Below are positions 23,406 to 36,544 of a stretch of 64,000 nt of DNA, in pieces. Origin of the DNA: Hepsetus odoe. Lineage: Eukaryota > Chordata > Actinopteri > Characiformes > Hepsetidae. A program made the position numbers and the translations under genes. Location: assembly GCA_017165825.1 (NCBI GenBank), contig CM029377.1:22973837-23037836 (forward strand), read 5' to 3'. The notes beneath the pieces were generated by a model. It saw nothing but the letters and a program-made list of their open reading frames with translations, had not been told where the DNA came from and searched no databases. Position 1 is the first letter of the stretch, and every line of letters begins with the position of its first letter.

Positions 23406-25680
23406 GTTAACAAAGAGAGAAAGAAAAAATGAGAAAGAAAAAGAAGACAGAAAGACAGACAGAAGAAGACAGATACTTGCAAAATAAGTTCGATATTGTG
23501 CTGAGAAGACTTCTGCGGGGGGGGGTTGCAGATCAGCAGCACTCCAGAAGTATTGCTTGCTTGACAAAGAAGAAAAGTTAACAGTGCCCATCAGACTGAG
23601 GTCATACAGTAAAACTCCAGAGCACACACTTTTGGTGAATTCTTACTTTTTTTTTCTTTCTTTTTTTTTTTTTTTTTCCAAAATCAGACGATTTGGTACC
23701 GTCTGTGACCAGGCATCGTAAACATTTGCTGGCATTCATTCATTCATTTATGGCATTGCATTGATAAAAGTCCTCGTTGTCCATTTAAAACCATGAAATA
23801 AAGAGGAAAAAAAAGCTGATATATATCTTTTATATAGAGTTCATACATTTTGATCTGTTTATATATAGATACTCTGTAGAAAATAAATACTTATAGAATG
23901 ATTTTCTTTTCTTTGCACTGTAAACATTCAAAAACAATAGAAAAAAAAAATACTGTCATAATGCAAAAAAACAAAACAGAAAAAAAAAAAAAAAAACAAC
24001 AAATGAAAAGTGCGTCATCATAAAGAAACAATCCGTTTTTTCCCCTGTGCACTTTTGATTGTATAGAGGCAAGAATCCACAGCTTCGGGACAGGAAGTTA
24101 GTTGCTTTGTATTGTTGCATTTGGTAAGATGTTCTTCAGCCAGTTAGGCTCCATAGTGTTCTTTTTTTTTTTGTGGTTTAACGTGGTTTTGTTCAGTCAC
24201 AGCACCTTCGGAGGAAAATTCAAGTTTGTCGTTTAAGGCTGGCTTTATGAGGAAATTTTCATGCAAGCGTAAACGCTCGGAACTGTTTTAGAACATAAAG
24301 CCTCCGGTTCAACTGCAGCTGCGAGCGTTTCAACAAAGTCTCAAAAAAACAGATAAATCATACTACAAATGCAGATAAATCATCTGTTCCATCAGGTTCC
24401 ATGCGTCTTTTGATTCTTTCAGTTTGGTTCTACAAAACTCATGAAAGTTGCATGGTTTTAGGAATCTAAAATTCAAACATTTGTATTGTTTTTTGATTAA
24501 AGCAAGAGTGCTGTCGCTACAGGAACTGAAATACGTTTGCATTTTCTGCAAATTTTCTTGCAGTTTCTACTGCAATACTGCCAAATGCAATGCTTTTGTC
24601 CAGAAAACGGAATAAAAAGTGCAGGACTGTGTTCTCTGTGGTCCTTAAATACACTAAAAACAACAGAAAATGGCATTTGACCACATGTACCCAAACTTTT
24701 GCCTATTAGTATATTCTATATGGGCTGGTTTGATATAAATTTTTTATTTCTTTCAACAGATCCATTTCAGCATATTTTTTTAAGTCCTCTTTAAAAAACA
24801 CATCATTTGAAAAGAAATGTCTCCTGTGAGCAAATGAGCTGAATGAATGATGTGGCTCATTTTCAAGGAGCTAGTAGCAAATTTAAATTTTCGAACTGCA
24901 TGTTTTTGTTAATAAATGAAAAAAAAAAACAACTTTTTTTCTGTTTTTCTTTCAAGAAAAGATGATTTTTGAGAAGCAAAGTTGCCTTCCAGATAATTTT
25001 TTTCTTATAAGTTTTCATAGAAATAAGTATTTATGGAGCCACAGTGGCAAAATATTAACATCTAGCATGCTGACTTACAGAAAAACAGTCTTTTGGGGTC
25101 ACTTGCTGTAATAAGAAGAACATCTGGGGACAACCATGAGAAATTCTGGGTTGCTGCTCATTTCTTCATGCATTGCTTCCAACTTTCTTCTATTTTTACT
25201 GTCTTATTGAGGGACAGTTCTCCAGGCTTCCTGAAGGACAACATTGTTGTCTCTCATTTTCAGTACCTGAGCAGTTTCAGAAGCAGTGTAGGATCATCTC
25301 CACGGAGAACAGAAAACAAAAGGCAGCTGACTTTCAAAGAAGAGCTTTGGGACATCCCACAAGAAGCCTGGAGAAGTGTTCCTGAAAATGATTTAAAGAA
25401 AGAACAAAGCTTGTCGAGTTCAGGATGTGCTGGAGAAAAAAATAAAATACCATATGGGAATTCTAACCAGTATGAGAGTCAATATTTGATGTTTTTAATG
25501 AGGAGTGGCTGAAGACCTTGGCACAGTGCTGTAAGTGGGAATAAGTGATTAGGATGGGAACAGGTTTTTAAACCAGTCCAAGTCCCTGTGAAGGCAGAAG
25601 GTGGACATAAGTTTGGACGTAAGTTTGCAAGGCTGAAAGCTGCCTGAAAGTTTCACCTCGTAAAGCCAGCCTAATGCGCC
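22690..25680 (-). other. Presumed 3' UTR and downstream flank of mtnr1a
   Basis: No protein similarity is recognised. The stretch is AT-rich with many A and T runs and one 66-bp GA tract. On the minus strand AATAAA occurs near 24744 and near 23273, either of which could be the polyadenylation signal, but the transcript end cannot be fixed from sequence alone. The plus-strand open frame at 25093-25512 shows no family resemblance and is probably chance. Confidence 0.4.
23338..23403. repeat. (GA)n microsatellite
   Basis: 33 units, pure. Confidence 0.95.
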
Positions 25681-26549
25681 TCACACCGAGTCCACTTTGA
25701 CCTGGTTGTTGTTGGTCATCAGCGGGGAAGGCTTGCTCTTGAGCCTCTCCTGTGCCTCGTTGGAACTTTCAGGAAAGAAGATGCGGGCAGTGCACACGGA
25801 CACCACGATGCGCTTGTACTCGCGGCGGAAGTTCTGATTGAGGACGCCATAGACAATGGCATTGAGGCAGCTGTTGAAGTACGCCATGAAGTAGCTAGCC
25901 ACGAACAGCCACTCGGGAATGAGCGGCGCCAGGTGCTCGGGCGCCACGGCAACCGCCAGTCCGATAAAGTTGAGCGGTGCCCAGCACACGGCGAACAGCA
26001 CAAAGACCACGAACATGGTGACAAAGTTACGCACGTCGTGCGGCGTCAGTTTGGGCCTGTTGTCGGGCTTGACTCGTCGTCTCACCTGTATGACCAGCAC
26101 CCAGATGCGAAGATAGCAGTAGGTGACCACCATGATGGGCAGGATGAAGTGGAAGAAGACCACGGCAATGGTGTAGGCTGAGCTGGCTGACTGCTCGAAG
26201 GTGCACGAGTAGACACGGGCATCATACTGCAGCGATCCCACAAACAGGTTGGGTATGATGGCCAGCACGGTCAGCGCCCAAATCAAGACTACATAACACG
26301 CAGAGTTCTTGTCACTGAACAGCTTGTCGTACTTCAGGCTGTGGCAGATATAGCAATACCGGTTAACAGCGATGCCGGTGATATTGAAGATGGAGCCGAC
26401 CACGCTGACCCCCATCAGGAAGCCACTGATCTGGCAGTGCATCGAGCCCAGGTTCCAGCCCCTGTGGAAGATGGCTGTCAGCACTAAAGGGTACGGGTAG
26501 AATGCCACCACCAGATCAGCTACCGCCAGGCTTACAACAAAGATGTTCC
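25681..26549 (-). CDS. mtnr1a: Melatonin receptor type 1A, exon 2 (terminal coding exon)
   Basis: Class A GPCR of the plasma membrane that binds melatonin and signals mainly through Gi to lower cAMP. The exon opens after a splice acceptor at 26550-26551. It contributes the last two bases of a split Gly codon, then 288 codons to TGA at 25681-25683. Visible marks, numbered from the first GTG at 26511: TM3 and ECL2 cysteines at 26 and 103, NRY (not DRY) at 50-52, the TM5 His at 121, CWAP in TM6 near 176, and NAIVY (not NPxxY) at 217-221. These NRY and NAxxY variants are typical of melatonin receptors. The tail [10 protein letters not shown] and final VDSV match the MT1 subtype rather than MT2 or Mel1c, and DSV is the known PDZ-binding end of MT1. 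With about 62 residues from exon 1 the protein would reach the usual ~350. The frame has no breaks. It is GC-richer than its surroundings. Confidence 0.96.
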
Positions 26550-26580
26550 CTGCAAGAAAGAAAGAGAAAGAGAGAGAAAT
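26550..26580 (-). other. Splice acceptor and polypyrimidine tract of mtnr1a exon 2
   Basis: On the minus strand a C/T-only run with few interruptions leads into TTGCAG, then the exon begins GG AAC ATC. The leading GG completes a Gly codon, giving a phase-1 intron at the G-N-I-F junction where vertebrate melatonin receptors carry their intron. Confidence 0.88.
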
Positions 26581-26869
26581 CTGTTACCCCATAGGTCAGG
26601 AACACCGAGAACGAGAATGCACTGTCCAATAATAAGTCACAGGAAAAGATACGCTGGCATTTGGCATGAATGGCAATGTTAGTGGAATTGGGCCTGAATT
26701 ATTGAACTGAAGGGAAAATGAAAATGAATGCCGGGCCACAACAATTGCAAATCATTTCCGTTATCCTTGATGATGGAAAATATCAAATGGCTGTCACTGT
26801 TCTGCAGATGAACTTCTCCCTCCAGTGACCAACTGCTTTCAGCCTGCCTCTCAGATTGCTAGGCTGACA

Positions 26870-27430
26870 TTTCCTCGCCAGAACGAGGCATTCCGTCACC
26901 AGAACCCCTGCAAGACTGAGCTCCTGTCCATCAAAGCGAAACCATCACTAAGATGTGATGTTGCCATTTCTTCTGAGAAGTTATCGCCCTCTTTTCACAT
27001 CGAAACATCTTAATAGAACATGCAGAAATCTTCTAACTCGTCCAGTCATCTCTAAACTGGAGCTCTCTACTAGCAGGACTTCCAATACAAGGACCACAAC
27101 TGATCAATCTTCTCACATACTAAGCCACTACAATGGGATCTGCTCCCTGTAGCCACAACCATTAGTTTCAAATCCTCAACACTTCAAAGCCAGGAATGGA
27201 AGTGCTCCAACTTACTCATTAGCACTGATCAAGCAGCATCACTTCTCCTCCTCTTAGAGCATCAAGCACTGCTCATCTTGAACCTCTGCTCCGCTAAAGA
27301 GTAAGACCTGTTTCAGGATTGTTTCAGTGGTAGAAAGTACTTGCCCCTGCTATCAGAGTCCCTTGCGGTCCTCAAATGTCATCGGAAGACCTACCTCTTC
27401 AGGGCATATCTAGGGGACTAATTACTTCCC
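26870..27430 (+). mobile_element. Decayed non-LTR retrotransposon fragment (L2-like)
   Basis: Plus-strand reading keeps short LINE-like strings such as CKTELLSIKAKPS and LAVLKCHRKTYLF, which match the reverse transcriptase C-terminal region of fish L2-type elements. Heavily frameshifted. It lies about 330 bp upstream of mtnr1a exon 2, presumably in its intron. Confidence 0.4.
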
Positions 27431-27484
27431 GCTCTTACTTATTGTTTGCTAATTTATAATAATACAAAAAAAAATATCTTTCCA

Positions 27485-27705
27485 AAAGTGAATAGTGAAG
27501 TGAAAGTGACTAACTGCAAAACACAGCACAGCATATTGTGAAATGCTGCCCCTTCTTTTAAACAGTGCACACATGCAGTAAGGAGCAGCTGTTTAAAGCG
27601 CCGGGGGAGCAGTGATGGGGACATCACCTTGCTCAAAGCTACCTCAGGGCAACCTACTGGTCTGGGATTCAAACACATGACCTTCTGATCCTGGAAGCCC
27701 CAGAA
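27485..27705 (-). repeat. SINE family A
   Basis: Plus-strand AGTGAAGTGAAAGTGAC (tail) through CTGGGATTCAAACACATGAC (box B). The head is shortened. Confidence 0.8.
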
Positions 27706-28193
27706 GGTGAAGATAGTAGAACTAAATATGCTAACTGACCAATCACTGCAGTCCTAGAACCTATAATTGGAAATCAGTCCATGACTAGAGGTTTTTGTAC
27801 TATGGTACTCCTGTTCCGCTTCTGAAGGGAGGGGTAATTCAGCTGTATCTACTCGGAGACAGCAGAGGGAAAAAAAAACTAAAAAAAAAAAAAAAAAAAA
27901 CACGCCAGCCATCATGTAGTTTGCATCTCCCAGAAATCAATAGGTCTTCGCAAAGACAGAGAAGGGTTCCCCATCTGCTACACTTCTTTATACACCAGCA
28001 TCCTCCAAACATCTAGAATTTTCTACACAGCCACAACATGACAGGAAAATGACAATAACTCTAAACCTAAAGATATAAATGATAAAGACATCAGGCTCTC
28101 GTTGAGCAGTGCAGTAGATGTGTAGTAGTGTTTGTCTGCATTATCTTCAGACACTTTTACTGCTCCATCTGTATGCAACCCATGTCCCATACC

Positions 28194-28229
<36 letters not shown>

Positions 28230-28300
28230 ACCAACAGCAACAGATAAGATCTTTTGTGTGTGTGTGTATGTATGTATGTATGTATGTATGTATGTATGTG
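28194..28300. repeat. (CA)n and (GT)n/(TATG)n cluster
   Basis: CA run 28196-28227, GT run about 28255-28267, then about seven TATG units to 28299. Confidence 0.92.
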
Positions 28301-29465
28301 AACAAGCATATATTTATTAGGTACGCCTGCCTGTACGCATGTTTGTAAAAGTGTGAGAGTATTCAGGCATGGATCTAGCCGCCAGGCACAGCAGCGGAAG
28401 AATGAAGCGCCTCTAATGAATGCATATCTGTAATTGCCACAGGGGCCTACAGCACTAACTGGGTCTGTTTGTGTGTCTGTATAAAGGAGAACAAAATCAA
28501 ATCACATTTCAATCAACAGCAAAACACTAGCTTTTTGCTTACACTAAACAGACTCTCAACAACGCTTTGACATTCATCCGATTCATTCACAACCGTCAAA
28601 TTTAAAGAGCGGTCCCACAGTCAACCTTCCAGGCCAACATATTGAGAGCACCAGCCTTTCATCCCATATACATTCGCGCACTAAGGCCGCAGGATTGGAT
28701 TGATTAAATGGTATTGCTTTCTTAGGTATTGAGTAGTTCTCACTGAGACACACTATGTTTGGGACATAATGTCAAGTGCATGCCACCCTAATTAAGAGGG
28801 GGTGACATCAGTGTTCTGTGTGGTTTCCAGCAATCCCACCACACTACACCAATAAGAATCTTCAAGTAGACTGCATATGTTACCCATCAAGGATAAGGAG
28901 ATATTTAGAGATGTATTTTCAGAATCTGTTGACTTCCAGTCTTCGTTCACATGGCTTTTGACTGGCGACAGCTTTTGGAGATCTCTCCAGAGAAAAGCCC
29001 CAGATCGGAGGCGAACTGACAATCGCTACAAAAGCCAGATCTCGATCAGTGTACAAGATGTTCAAAGAAGCCATCCAGCTAGTCCAAACCCTGTGAGCCA
29101 AAGACACTGTTTGATGGAAAACCCGAGGATCACTTGCTCGGAAAGAAATCCCTGTCTAGCACATGGTGTTGCATAACTCCAAGAGGTTCCTTCTGTTGAA
29201 AGATCTCGTATTGAGGGACTTAACATGTCTTTGCTGATTGACTGCATTTGAGGTTCATTGCGTGAAAAGAAGCAAGTGGTCCTCTCCTCCAACCCAGATC
29301 CTCTCATAACGTTCGTTCTTGTCTGCAACCTGCCCGCAACCCGTCACAAATGTTAGTGCAACACAGTGAGGACAGACTAAAGCTGATTGTCCAGCAGCGA
29401 CGGCCTGTCTCTTCAATTAGATCGCAATAAAGCTGTCAGTCAAACACGCCCTTGAGCATGCATGT

Positions 29466-29466
<1 letters not shown>

Positions 29467-29527
<61 letters not shown>
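29467..29527. repeat. (CA)n microsatellite
   Basis: About 30 units. Confidence 0.95.
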
Positions 29528-29530
<3 letters not shown>

Positions 29531-30099
29531 GTCTCCTTCCTTTATTCCTCCCATCCACACATTCCAACCATTCTTGCAAAGGAATAACCTTGGCTGCTAT
29601 TCATTACCAGCCTTTATGTCACTGCAGGACAGTTAGCAACACCTGCTCCTGTCGGTTTTTATTGGTGCAGGACAGTACACTGCTGGCCGAAATGGGAAAT
29701 TCTTATTAGTTTGCGTAAAGTGATCTTATTTTTTGCTCCAATAAGCCTCTGATCTGGGGCTTTTCTCTGTAATTCCCAAAAGCTCATCCTTAATGTGAGC
29801 ATTTGAGCACTTCAGTGCACTAACATCAAATGCTGAGGCATGATTTGACACTTTGATAAGTGCTGGAAAAAGTGCTCAAATCAATGCTTGCATGGCACAT
29901 CCAGTGTGCAGACTCTCAGACTGGTTTTTGCAAGTTTGCAGGTTGTTAATTTTCAGATTAATTACCTTCCCTGCAACAGCCACACAGATTTAAATGGTTC
30001 CAGCACGTTTCGAGGTCACTAACCGTCCACAAGGTACCTTTGCTACTCGTTCACCGAAGAACCAGCTAGATAACTCCACCCCTGTTCGAGTGGCTCTAT

Positions 30100-31110
30100 G
30101 TGAGAGGAACATGTTTGGGAAGGATGGCCGATGTCCTGGTGTCATCTAGGCTCGCCGTTCCTTTAGCAGATGTGCTTCCATTCAAGGATGCTGAAAGTTT
30201 TCCATCAAATCTTGCCGCTTGGATTGTTAGCAGGAGCAGGAAGTACGACCACATAACTCCCATACTCTCCTCGCTTCACTGGCTTCCTGTTAGGTACAGG
30301 GCTGACTTCAAGGTCCTCCTCTTAACCTACAAGGCACTTAAAGGTCTTGCCCCACTATACCTAACCGAACTGCTTAATACCTATACACCTAACCGCCCAC
30401 TTAGATCCCAGAATAAAGATCTCCTAATTGTCCCTCGCATAAATAAATGTATAGGAGCACGAGCTTTCAGTTACAGGGCCCCTAGATTGTGGAACAGCTT
30501 GCCTGCTTCTGTACAGGATGCCGATTCAGTCTCAGTCTTTAAATCACGGCTGAAGACTTACTTCTTTAGTTTAGCTTACCCGCACCAATCACCATAGTGC
30601 ACCATTACTAATGTCGCTGGTGCTGCTGTACATGCCAGCGCACTGTTTCATTTCTGTGTCTGTCACTACTGGATCCTGCTCATTACTGACCCCCTCATTC
30701 CATTTCTCTCCCCACATGTCCGGGGGGGCCCGCTGTGGTCATCACCTGAGTCCAATGCCGAGCTACCATCTGGTCTGTGTGATGCATCTGATGCGCCAAG
30801 GGACCCTGGCGGCTCATCGGTACCTGGAAGAAACTTGGGACTCCTCACTGATCCTGGAGTCTAAAACCAAACTAACTTTGTACTGTTAGTATACCCAAGG
30901 GGGTTGGGTAGCCGGTTGACCTTGGACCCTCAGAGGTTTTTTTCTCCACATAGTGGAGTTTTTGGTTCCTCTCCTCCGTAGTCGTCCGGCTTTAACATCT
31001 ATTACTGTAACCTGTTCCATCATCGACCTTCAATGTAAAGTGCCTTGGGGCAACTTTGTTGTAAAAGGCGCTATACAAGAATAAATTGAATTGAATTGAA
31101 TTGAATTGAA
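30100..31110 (+). mobile_element. L2-type LINE, 3' end with short-repeat tail
   Basis: 30100-30597 is open for 165 codons and contains HITPILSSLHWLPVRYRADF, LTYKALKGLAPLYL and LWNSLPASVQDADS. This is the C-terminal region found downstream of the reverse transcriptase in fish L2/Maui-type LINEs. The noncoding 3' part ends with GGCGCTATACAAGAATAAAT and a tandem ATTGA tail at about 31083-31110, a hallmark of these elements. The 5' part of the element, including endonuclease and reverse transcriptase core, is absent. The open frame suggests a fairly recent 5'-truncated copy. Confidence 0.85.
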
Positions 31111-31177
31111 ATCTTTGCGACAAATATAAAAGCTGAGAAATGAAGCTTGAAGGTCCAGAAGAAAATGGCAGAGGCAT

Positions 31178-31436
31178 TAAAGTGAAAGTGACTATTATTG
31201 TCATTGTGAAACACAGCACAACATACAGGGAACCACAACAAAATTACAACTCTGCTTTTTACCCACACACACAAACACGTTCAGCAGGGGGCAGCTATTG
31301 AAAGCACGTGGGGAGCAATAACGGGGACGGTACCTTGCCATAAAGGTACCTCATGGCAACCTAATGGTTTGGGATTTGAACCCATGATCTTCTGATCCGG
31401 GGGCCAACTCCCTAACCACTAGGCCACCGTTGCCAA
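31178..31436 (-). repeat. SINE family A, near full length
   Basis: From AAAGTGAAAGTGAC (tail) to CTAGGCCACCGTTGCC (head) on the plus strand. It follows the L2 tail closely. Confidence 0.87.
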
Positions 31437-31979
31437 AAATCCATCTTTTTGGGGGCAAGCAGGACAGTGACTTTTTTGCAGACTCGTTCCTTTACACGAG
31501 CCACCCTCTTAATCTACCTCCGCCATGAGTCCTCCTGCTTTCCACATTCACACCAGAGTCCTTCCATCTAAACCTGATGAGGATGGACAGCTAAGGTCAC
31601 GGGGGTCATCTTTGCAGCGATTCCTTGCTCCGCCACAGGTCAGAGAACACCACGTCGTTCCCGCCTGGTTAACTGCATGGAGGAAAAAAGAAAACGAAAG
31701 AGAGAGGGAGAAACTCGCCCTTCAAAAAAGTCACATAGTGGAGGCTGGAGGAGCGCGGCGCCGTTGGGTATATGAGTCGAAGTTACGCGGCGATTAGGCT
31801 GTCAATCAAACCGTCTCAGCCAGCTTACGGCGGGACGTGGCTCCGACACTTGCGCGCACACACTCAGCTTCTCAAGACAGACTTCTCTTCCAGACTCCTC
31901 TTATGAAATGTTCCTTCCTCTGGGACATCAGCAAGATACAAGTAGCAAAGTCTCCAGGCTTTGAAATGACACACAACTC

Positions 31980-32011
<32 letters not shown>

Positions 32012-32099
32012 GTTTAACATGTTTAACAGTGGTTAATTACTTTCTCCTGTGGGTGCCCCAGCACTTTTAATGAGTTACTGATCACCTCCTTTTCCTCAG

Positions 32100-32383
32100 A
32101 CTACCCAACCTACAGAGCACATACTCCAATTAGCGGCAGGGTTTGCGTCCTCCAGTCTGAGGCACCTGGTCACCATGGCAACGGGCCTGAACCTACGAAT
32201 CATAATCATCTCGAGGGTCTAAAGATTGCGGATGCCCTGAGCAGGCCTGAGCTTGCCAGCTGTGACCAAGGCACCAGCCAAACCGTCCCACCCGGGGTCA
32301 AGCCAAGTTCAAGAGGCCGACAAGGTTGCGGCGCCAGGGGTGGACAAGGTGGACCAGGTACATCTCCCATGGCTGGTGATTAA
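32100..32383 (+). other. Candidate terminal exon or chance open frame
   Basis: A good acceptor (TTTTCCTCAG) ends at 32099. The frame then stays open for 93 codons (from YPTYRAHTPISGRV) to TAA 32381-32383. It has no ATG near its start, so it would need upstream exons. The predicted product is Gly/Arg/Pro-rich at its end. No family is recognised, and a frame of this length can occur by chance. Confidence 0.2.
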
Positions 32384-32629
32384 GCATAACCTTCAGGACG
32401 ATGTATGTTAATGTATGTTAAATGTCCTGTGAATATATGAATATGTTTCAACGCACCATGGCCGAAAGGCTGAACACACTCTGTGAGTGTGTTTAGATCG
32501 TTAACATGCTGAATGTCGTCCTGCAAGCCATGTTCATCTCCATAAACGCCGATTTATTTTACATAGAAGATTGTTGTTTCAGGCCAGTGAGCTCTACTGG
32601 GCTTAACTCACTCAAATTGCTGTGAGGAT

Positions 32630-33130
32630 CAGGCCTAAACTACTTTCCTCTTCCTTCTTTCTCTTCCTCAGCTTTAATTCCAATTATCTTCTCTCTCTCC
32701 AACTACCTCCGTCTCTTTCCATCTCTCCCCTTATGACTTTTGCCTCTCTGTGGCTGGCTCTTTCTCTCTTCCCGTGTTTTGTTCTCCCACCCATCTCACT
32801 CTTTCATTCCTCACTCTCCTTCTCTTACCTTCCTGCTCTCTCCTTCTTCCTTCCCTTGCTGCATCGCTCTCTGCTCGCCCCTCTCACTCTTTCGTTTCCC
32901 ATATCTCACAGTGTTTCTCACTCGCTCATTCTTCCCTTGGACCTCACCTTTTTTTCTCTACTTCATGTCTTCTCTCTCTTTCTCTGACTTTCCAGACTCC
33001 CTCTTTCTCTCTCATCCCTCTCGCACCTTCCTACTGGCTCCAGCTCCCCGTCTTTCCCTTAACCCTTTCTCCCTCTCTCTTCGTTTCATCTCTCTCCTTT
33101 CTTCCCTCCATTGTCTTTTGCTGGAATTGA
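32630..33130. repeat. ~500-bp pyrimidine-rich tract
   Basis: The plus strand is almost all C and T with occasional A and G, and many TCTCTC and CTTTC runs. The overlapping open frames rich in Leu, Ser, Phe and Pro are products of this composition, not genes. Confidence 0.85.
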
Positions 33131-35415
33131 TATCCGTCATCTCTCCGTTTGCCAAATTGTCACTATCTGCTCCACAGGCTGGGTGTTGAAGTGATGAGAT
33201 GAGCTTCCACTCGCTGCTGAAAGAGCACGAGAAGCTGACTTATGATGATCGTTTATGTCAGGCCCTTTCTTACCTGATCGTTCTGCAGCATCAGCCTCTT
33301 TTTTTCCGTTTATTTTAGGGGAGTTGCTGTGGCAGTTTCTCACTGTTGCTAACGTCAGGTTAAAAAGCGAGAAAAAAAAATGTTAGAACATTTTTGCTTC
33401 TGCTCTCCATATTTCATGCCCTTTTATTCAATGCAGCATCAGTGTTGTCTTCAACGTAGGATTGATTTGGGACGATCAGGGACAATCCAGAGGGGGGTGC
33501 TACAGATGCAGAGCACAGCACAATAATGTTTTTCTGACGGATAAACAAAATTCTGATGTTCAGTAAAACAAAGCAGTTGATTTCTGTTTGAATGAACAAG
33601 AATCCATTTTAAGGTGTAATCACTTTTTAAATGTTGCATAATGTGTTTTCTATAACAGCCTTTTCTACCAGCATCCACAGCCTCCCAGACTCTGTGGAGA
33701 ACTTCTATGTGATGGAACATCGTCCTGCAGAACAATCATGGTCTTCCTGAAGGATCAGACTTTTTCCTGAAGCACTGCTTGAAGAAAGTGTCTCTAAAAC
33801 TGGCAGATGTTTGGGAGTTGATTTTGAGCCCATCTTCAACCCGAAAATGTCCAGCTAGCTCATCTTTAATAACACCAGCCGATACCAGTTATCCCATTAT
33901 ACTTGCTGGTATCGGAGTGGAAGAGGAGCTCTGTGCCTGTTACTGATCCAGTCACGGGACATTCCAGCTGGTCTGTCAAGAATCACTCTGATCTTATCTC
34001 CATCAAACCTGAAAAATCAAAAATTGGTGTTGGTCCGGTTTTGATGTTTCTGCTGATGTGTCTTGTTTAGTGGTGTTGGGTTTCAATCTTCCTTACCTTG
34101 TCAACATCTCTGACACTGAACACCTCATTCTTCTGGACACTCCAGGTAGGTTCAGTTCTGGAATATGAGCACTTGAGGATCATGGATACCTGGTAGCTTC
34201 ACGTTTCATTCTCAAATCATTGGCAGTACATTTGCGTGTTTTTTTCTCTCAACACGTTTCTTGCGTCAGAGTCAGTTCTCTCTCTTTTTTGGCCCATGTT
34301 CCCTGAGGAGGAAAAGAAGCTCCTAATAATTCTGCACACCTTGATATAGATTTGATCTCCTGAGGCAACACCCCCTCATTACACAATCCAATAAGCATTC
34401 AAGTTTGGAGTTGGAATATCTCCATAAAAATGGTGATGTGGTCAAAATACTCACTTTCCTAATGATTGTGCACTCAGTGTAGATAGAGGAATAAAAAAGG
34501 ACATACAGAGATTGAAAGAGGGAAGTGAAAGAGAGAGAGGGGGATAAGGGGTCAATACTCATCATTACTCGAGAGAATAAGGGACAGAGACTGGATTAAT
34601 GCTGGATCTGGAATCAGAGAAACATTAACCTGCGCGCATACACACACACACACACACACACACTCTGGCAGAAAGGCAAAAAATGACAGACATGCAGGCT
34701 TACTGATACACCTATTAATATAGTGCATTAGTGCCAAGACTGATAACGGAGGGACCGGTGCTAAATATAGAACAGCATGACAGACCCGAGCAAAACCACA
34801 CCACATTAACTCTACAATCCGCCTGCTAAGGGGTCACTGTGAGGACAAAGCCGAATGTCCAGCCAAAACCTGCACATTATAAATATAAACCCACATCCAA
34901 AATACATTTGATCATCCTCCTATAATAAATATTACATATATTTAAATACACACTCATCCCATGTACATAGCATATTTGTGTGCTCCCACCACCTCTTGCC
35001 TCTAGCAATCCAGCATCCACCTCTGAGAGACGCTTAAGTCCAATTGACATGTGCTGGATGTTTCAGACAAGAAGCGGACTGCAATGGGACAAAATCACCT
35101 AGCATAAGCAGTCAGAGTATGTCCAGGATCATGATCATAAAGTCAGATTTTCTTCAGAAGTATAAAGTGATTCTCACTCTCAGGGACTGTTCTGCACCGC
35201 ATACCATCAGAGTGCAGTTCTTCACATCGGCCATAATGACGTTCCTGCAGTTTTGTCCAATCATGTGGATGCGGTCACACTCTGTGCTGCACAAACTCAG
35301 AACCCCCTATGAGCAAGCGCCGGCTACGAAACACTACAGGTGCTGTCACACATTATGTCAGATATGTTCCCAGCAAAGCTTCGGGGACTCAGGTTGACAG
35401 AACACACACACACGG

Positions 35416-35496
<81 letters not shown>

Positions 35497-36544
35497 ACCG
35501 TACATCCAGTCCTCATCCAGCAGCTGATGGTGCACAGACAGCCCTTTGCTCTGGATTTGATGTCATGCCTCTCAAGTGTCAAGGGTTGCCATGTCACATT
35601 TAACCAGATATCAGTCAGCAGCCCACTTGGAATAAAGTCCCCGTCCTTCTCACTGCAAGACAAGCAAGAACCTCTTGTTGAGCAGAGAATCCAGACGTTC
35701 AAAGCTTCTCTGTAATGTTTCTTGAATCCAGTTTAAAGAGTTATTTCCAACCTGTTCTCATAGTAACCTTCATGTAGTTCAATAGTTTGGTACTCCAGGA
35801 CCTAGCGTTCTAGCAATTCCATGCAGAAGTATCTGGTTCCAGAACAAAGTTCTTTCTTTTGGTGGAGTTAGGAAGGATTAGTAGTCCCAATATTTGGTAG
35901 GTTCTCTAGCTACTTCTCAAAAATTGGGATCTAAATGTGGTTCTAGATCTCCAGGAACCAAACCAAAATGCTCAGGAACATGATCATCCTGGATCTCCAA
36001 TCTTTGCAGTACCCTTCTAGAACTCCTTTGAACTGACCTGTCTGGGACCTCTGGTAGAAATGTTTGAGATCGTCTTTCTGAAATGCTGCGGTTGGGAAAA
36101 TCTTTCAGCAGCAGGGCTCGTCATCAATCGTTCGTGTTTTTAAAAGTGTGATTAACATCAATTAACTGTGGTCAACACAGTATTAAGACACATAAATACC
36201 ATGTTCAGTTGGAAGGGATTTAAACATGCACTTGAGTGAAGGTGATTATGAGGAGTCATCCAGTGTACACAATACTGCCACTCTTCAGCATTCCTCCCAC
36301 ATTGTCATTCTTGGCATTCTTCCAGGAGATTATTCAGTCAATGTTGACCTAAAGTCACAATTGTAGCTCCAAGCCTCATCTGTCTTACAGCTCCAAAGGT
36401 ACGATAAACCTCCCGGCCCATTACAGCACCTATGCTGCAGAACTGCTTGGACTTCACACCACCCTGGGTATTGAACCCCATGTAAATAAATTAGCTAAAG
36501 TTACATTTTAAATAATTAATAACCGAAGAGAAAAACCCAGCCAC
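33131..36544. other. No gene supported
   Basis: Unique-looking DNA with CA runs at 34639-34662 and 35401-35496. The 117-codon frame at 35044-35397 has no recognisable motif. Confidence 0.5.
35401..35496. repeat. (CA)n microsatellite
   Basis: About 95 bp, one CGGC interruption near 35412. Longest CA run in the window. Confidence 0.95.

Larger units (their letters stand above)
27706..30099. other. No gene seen
   Basis: Poly-A run near 27880-27900 and the CA/GT/TATG blocks. Open frames at 28877-29176 and elsewhere match nothing recognised. Confidence 0.5.

Noticed and set aside
25093..25512. 139-codon plus-strand frame just below mtnr1a
   Set aside because: No recognisable domain, and it lies in the presumed 3' UTR of the opposite strand.
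25719..26181. Open frames in other frames and on the plus strand across the receptor exon
   Set aside because: They overlap the mtnr1a coding frame and are shadows of its GC-rich codons.
30666..30889. Open frames in the L2 3' end
   Set aside because: They lie in the noncoding 3' region of the LINE.
32622..33189. Three overlapping Leu/Ser/Phe/Pro-rich frames resembling membrane proteins
   Set aside because: They come from the pyrimidine tract; all three frames of one strand give the same composition.
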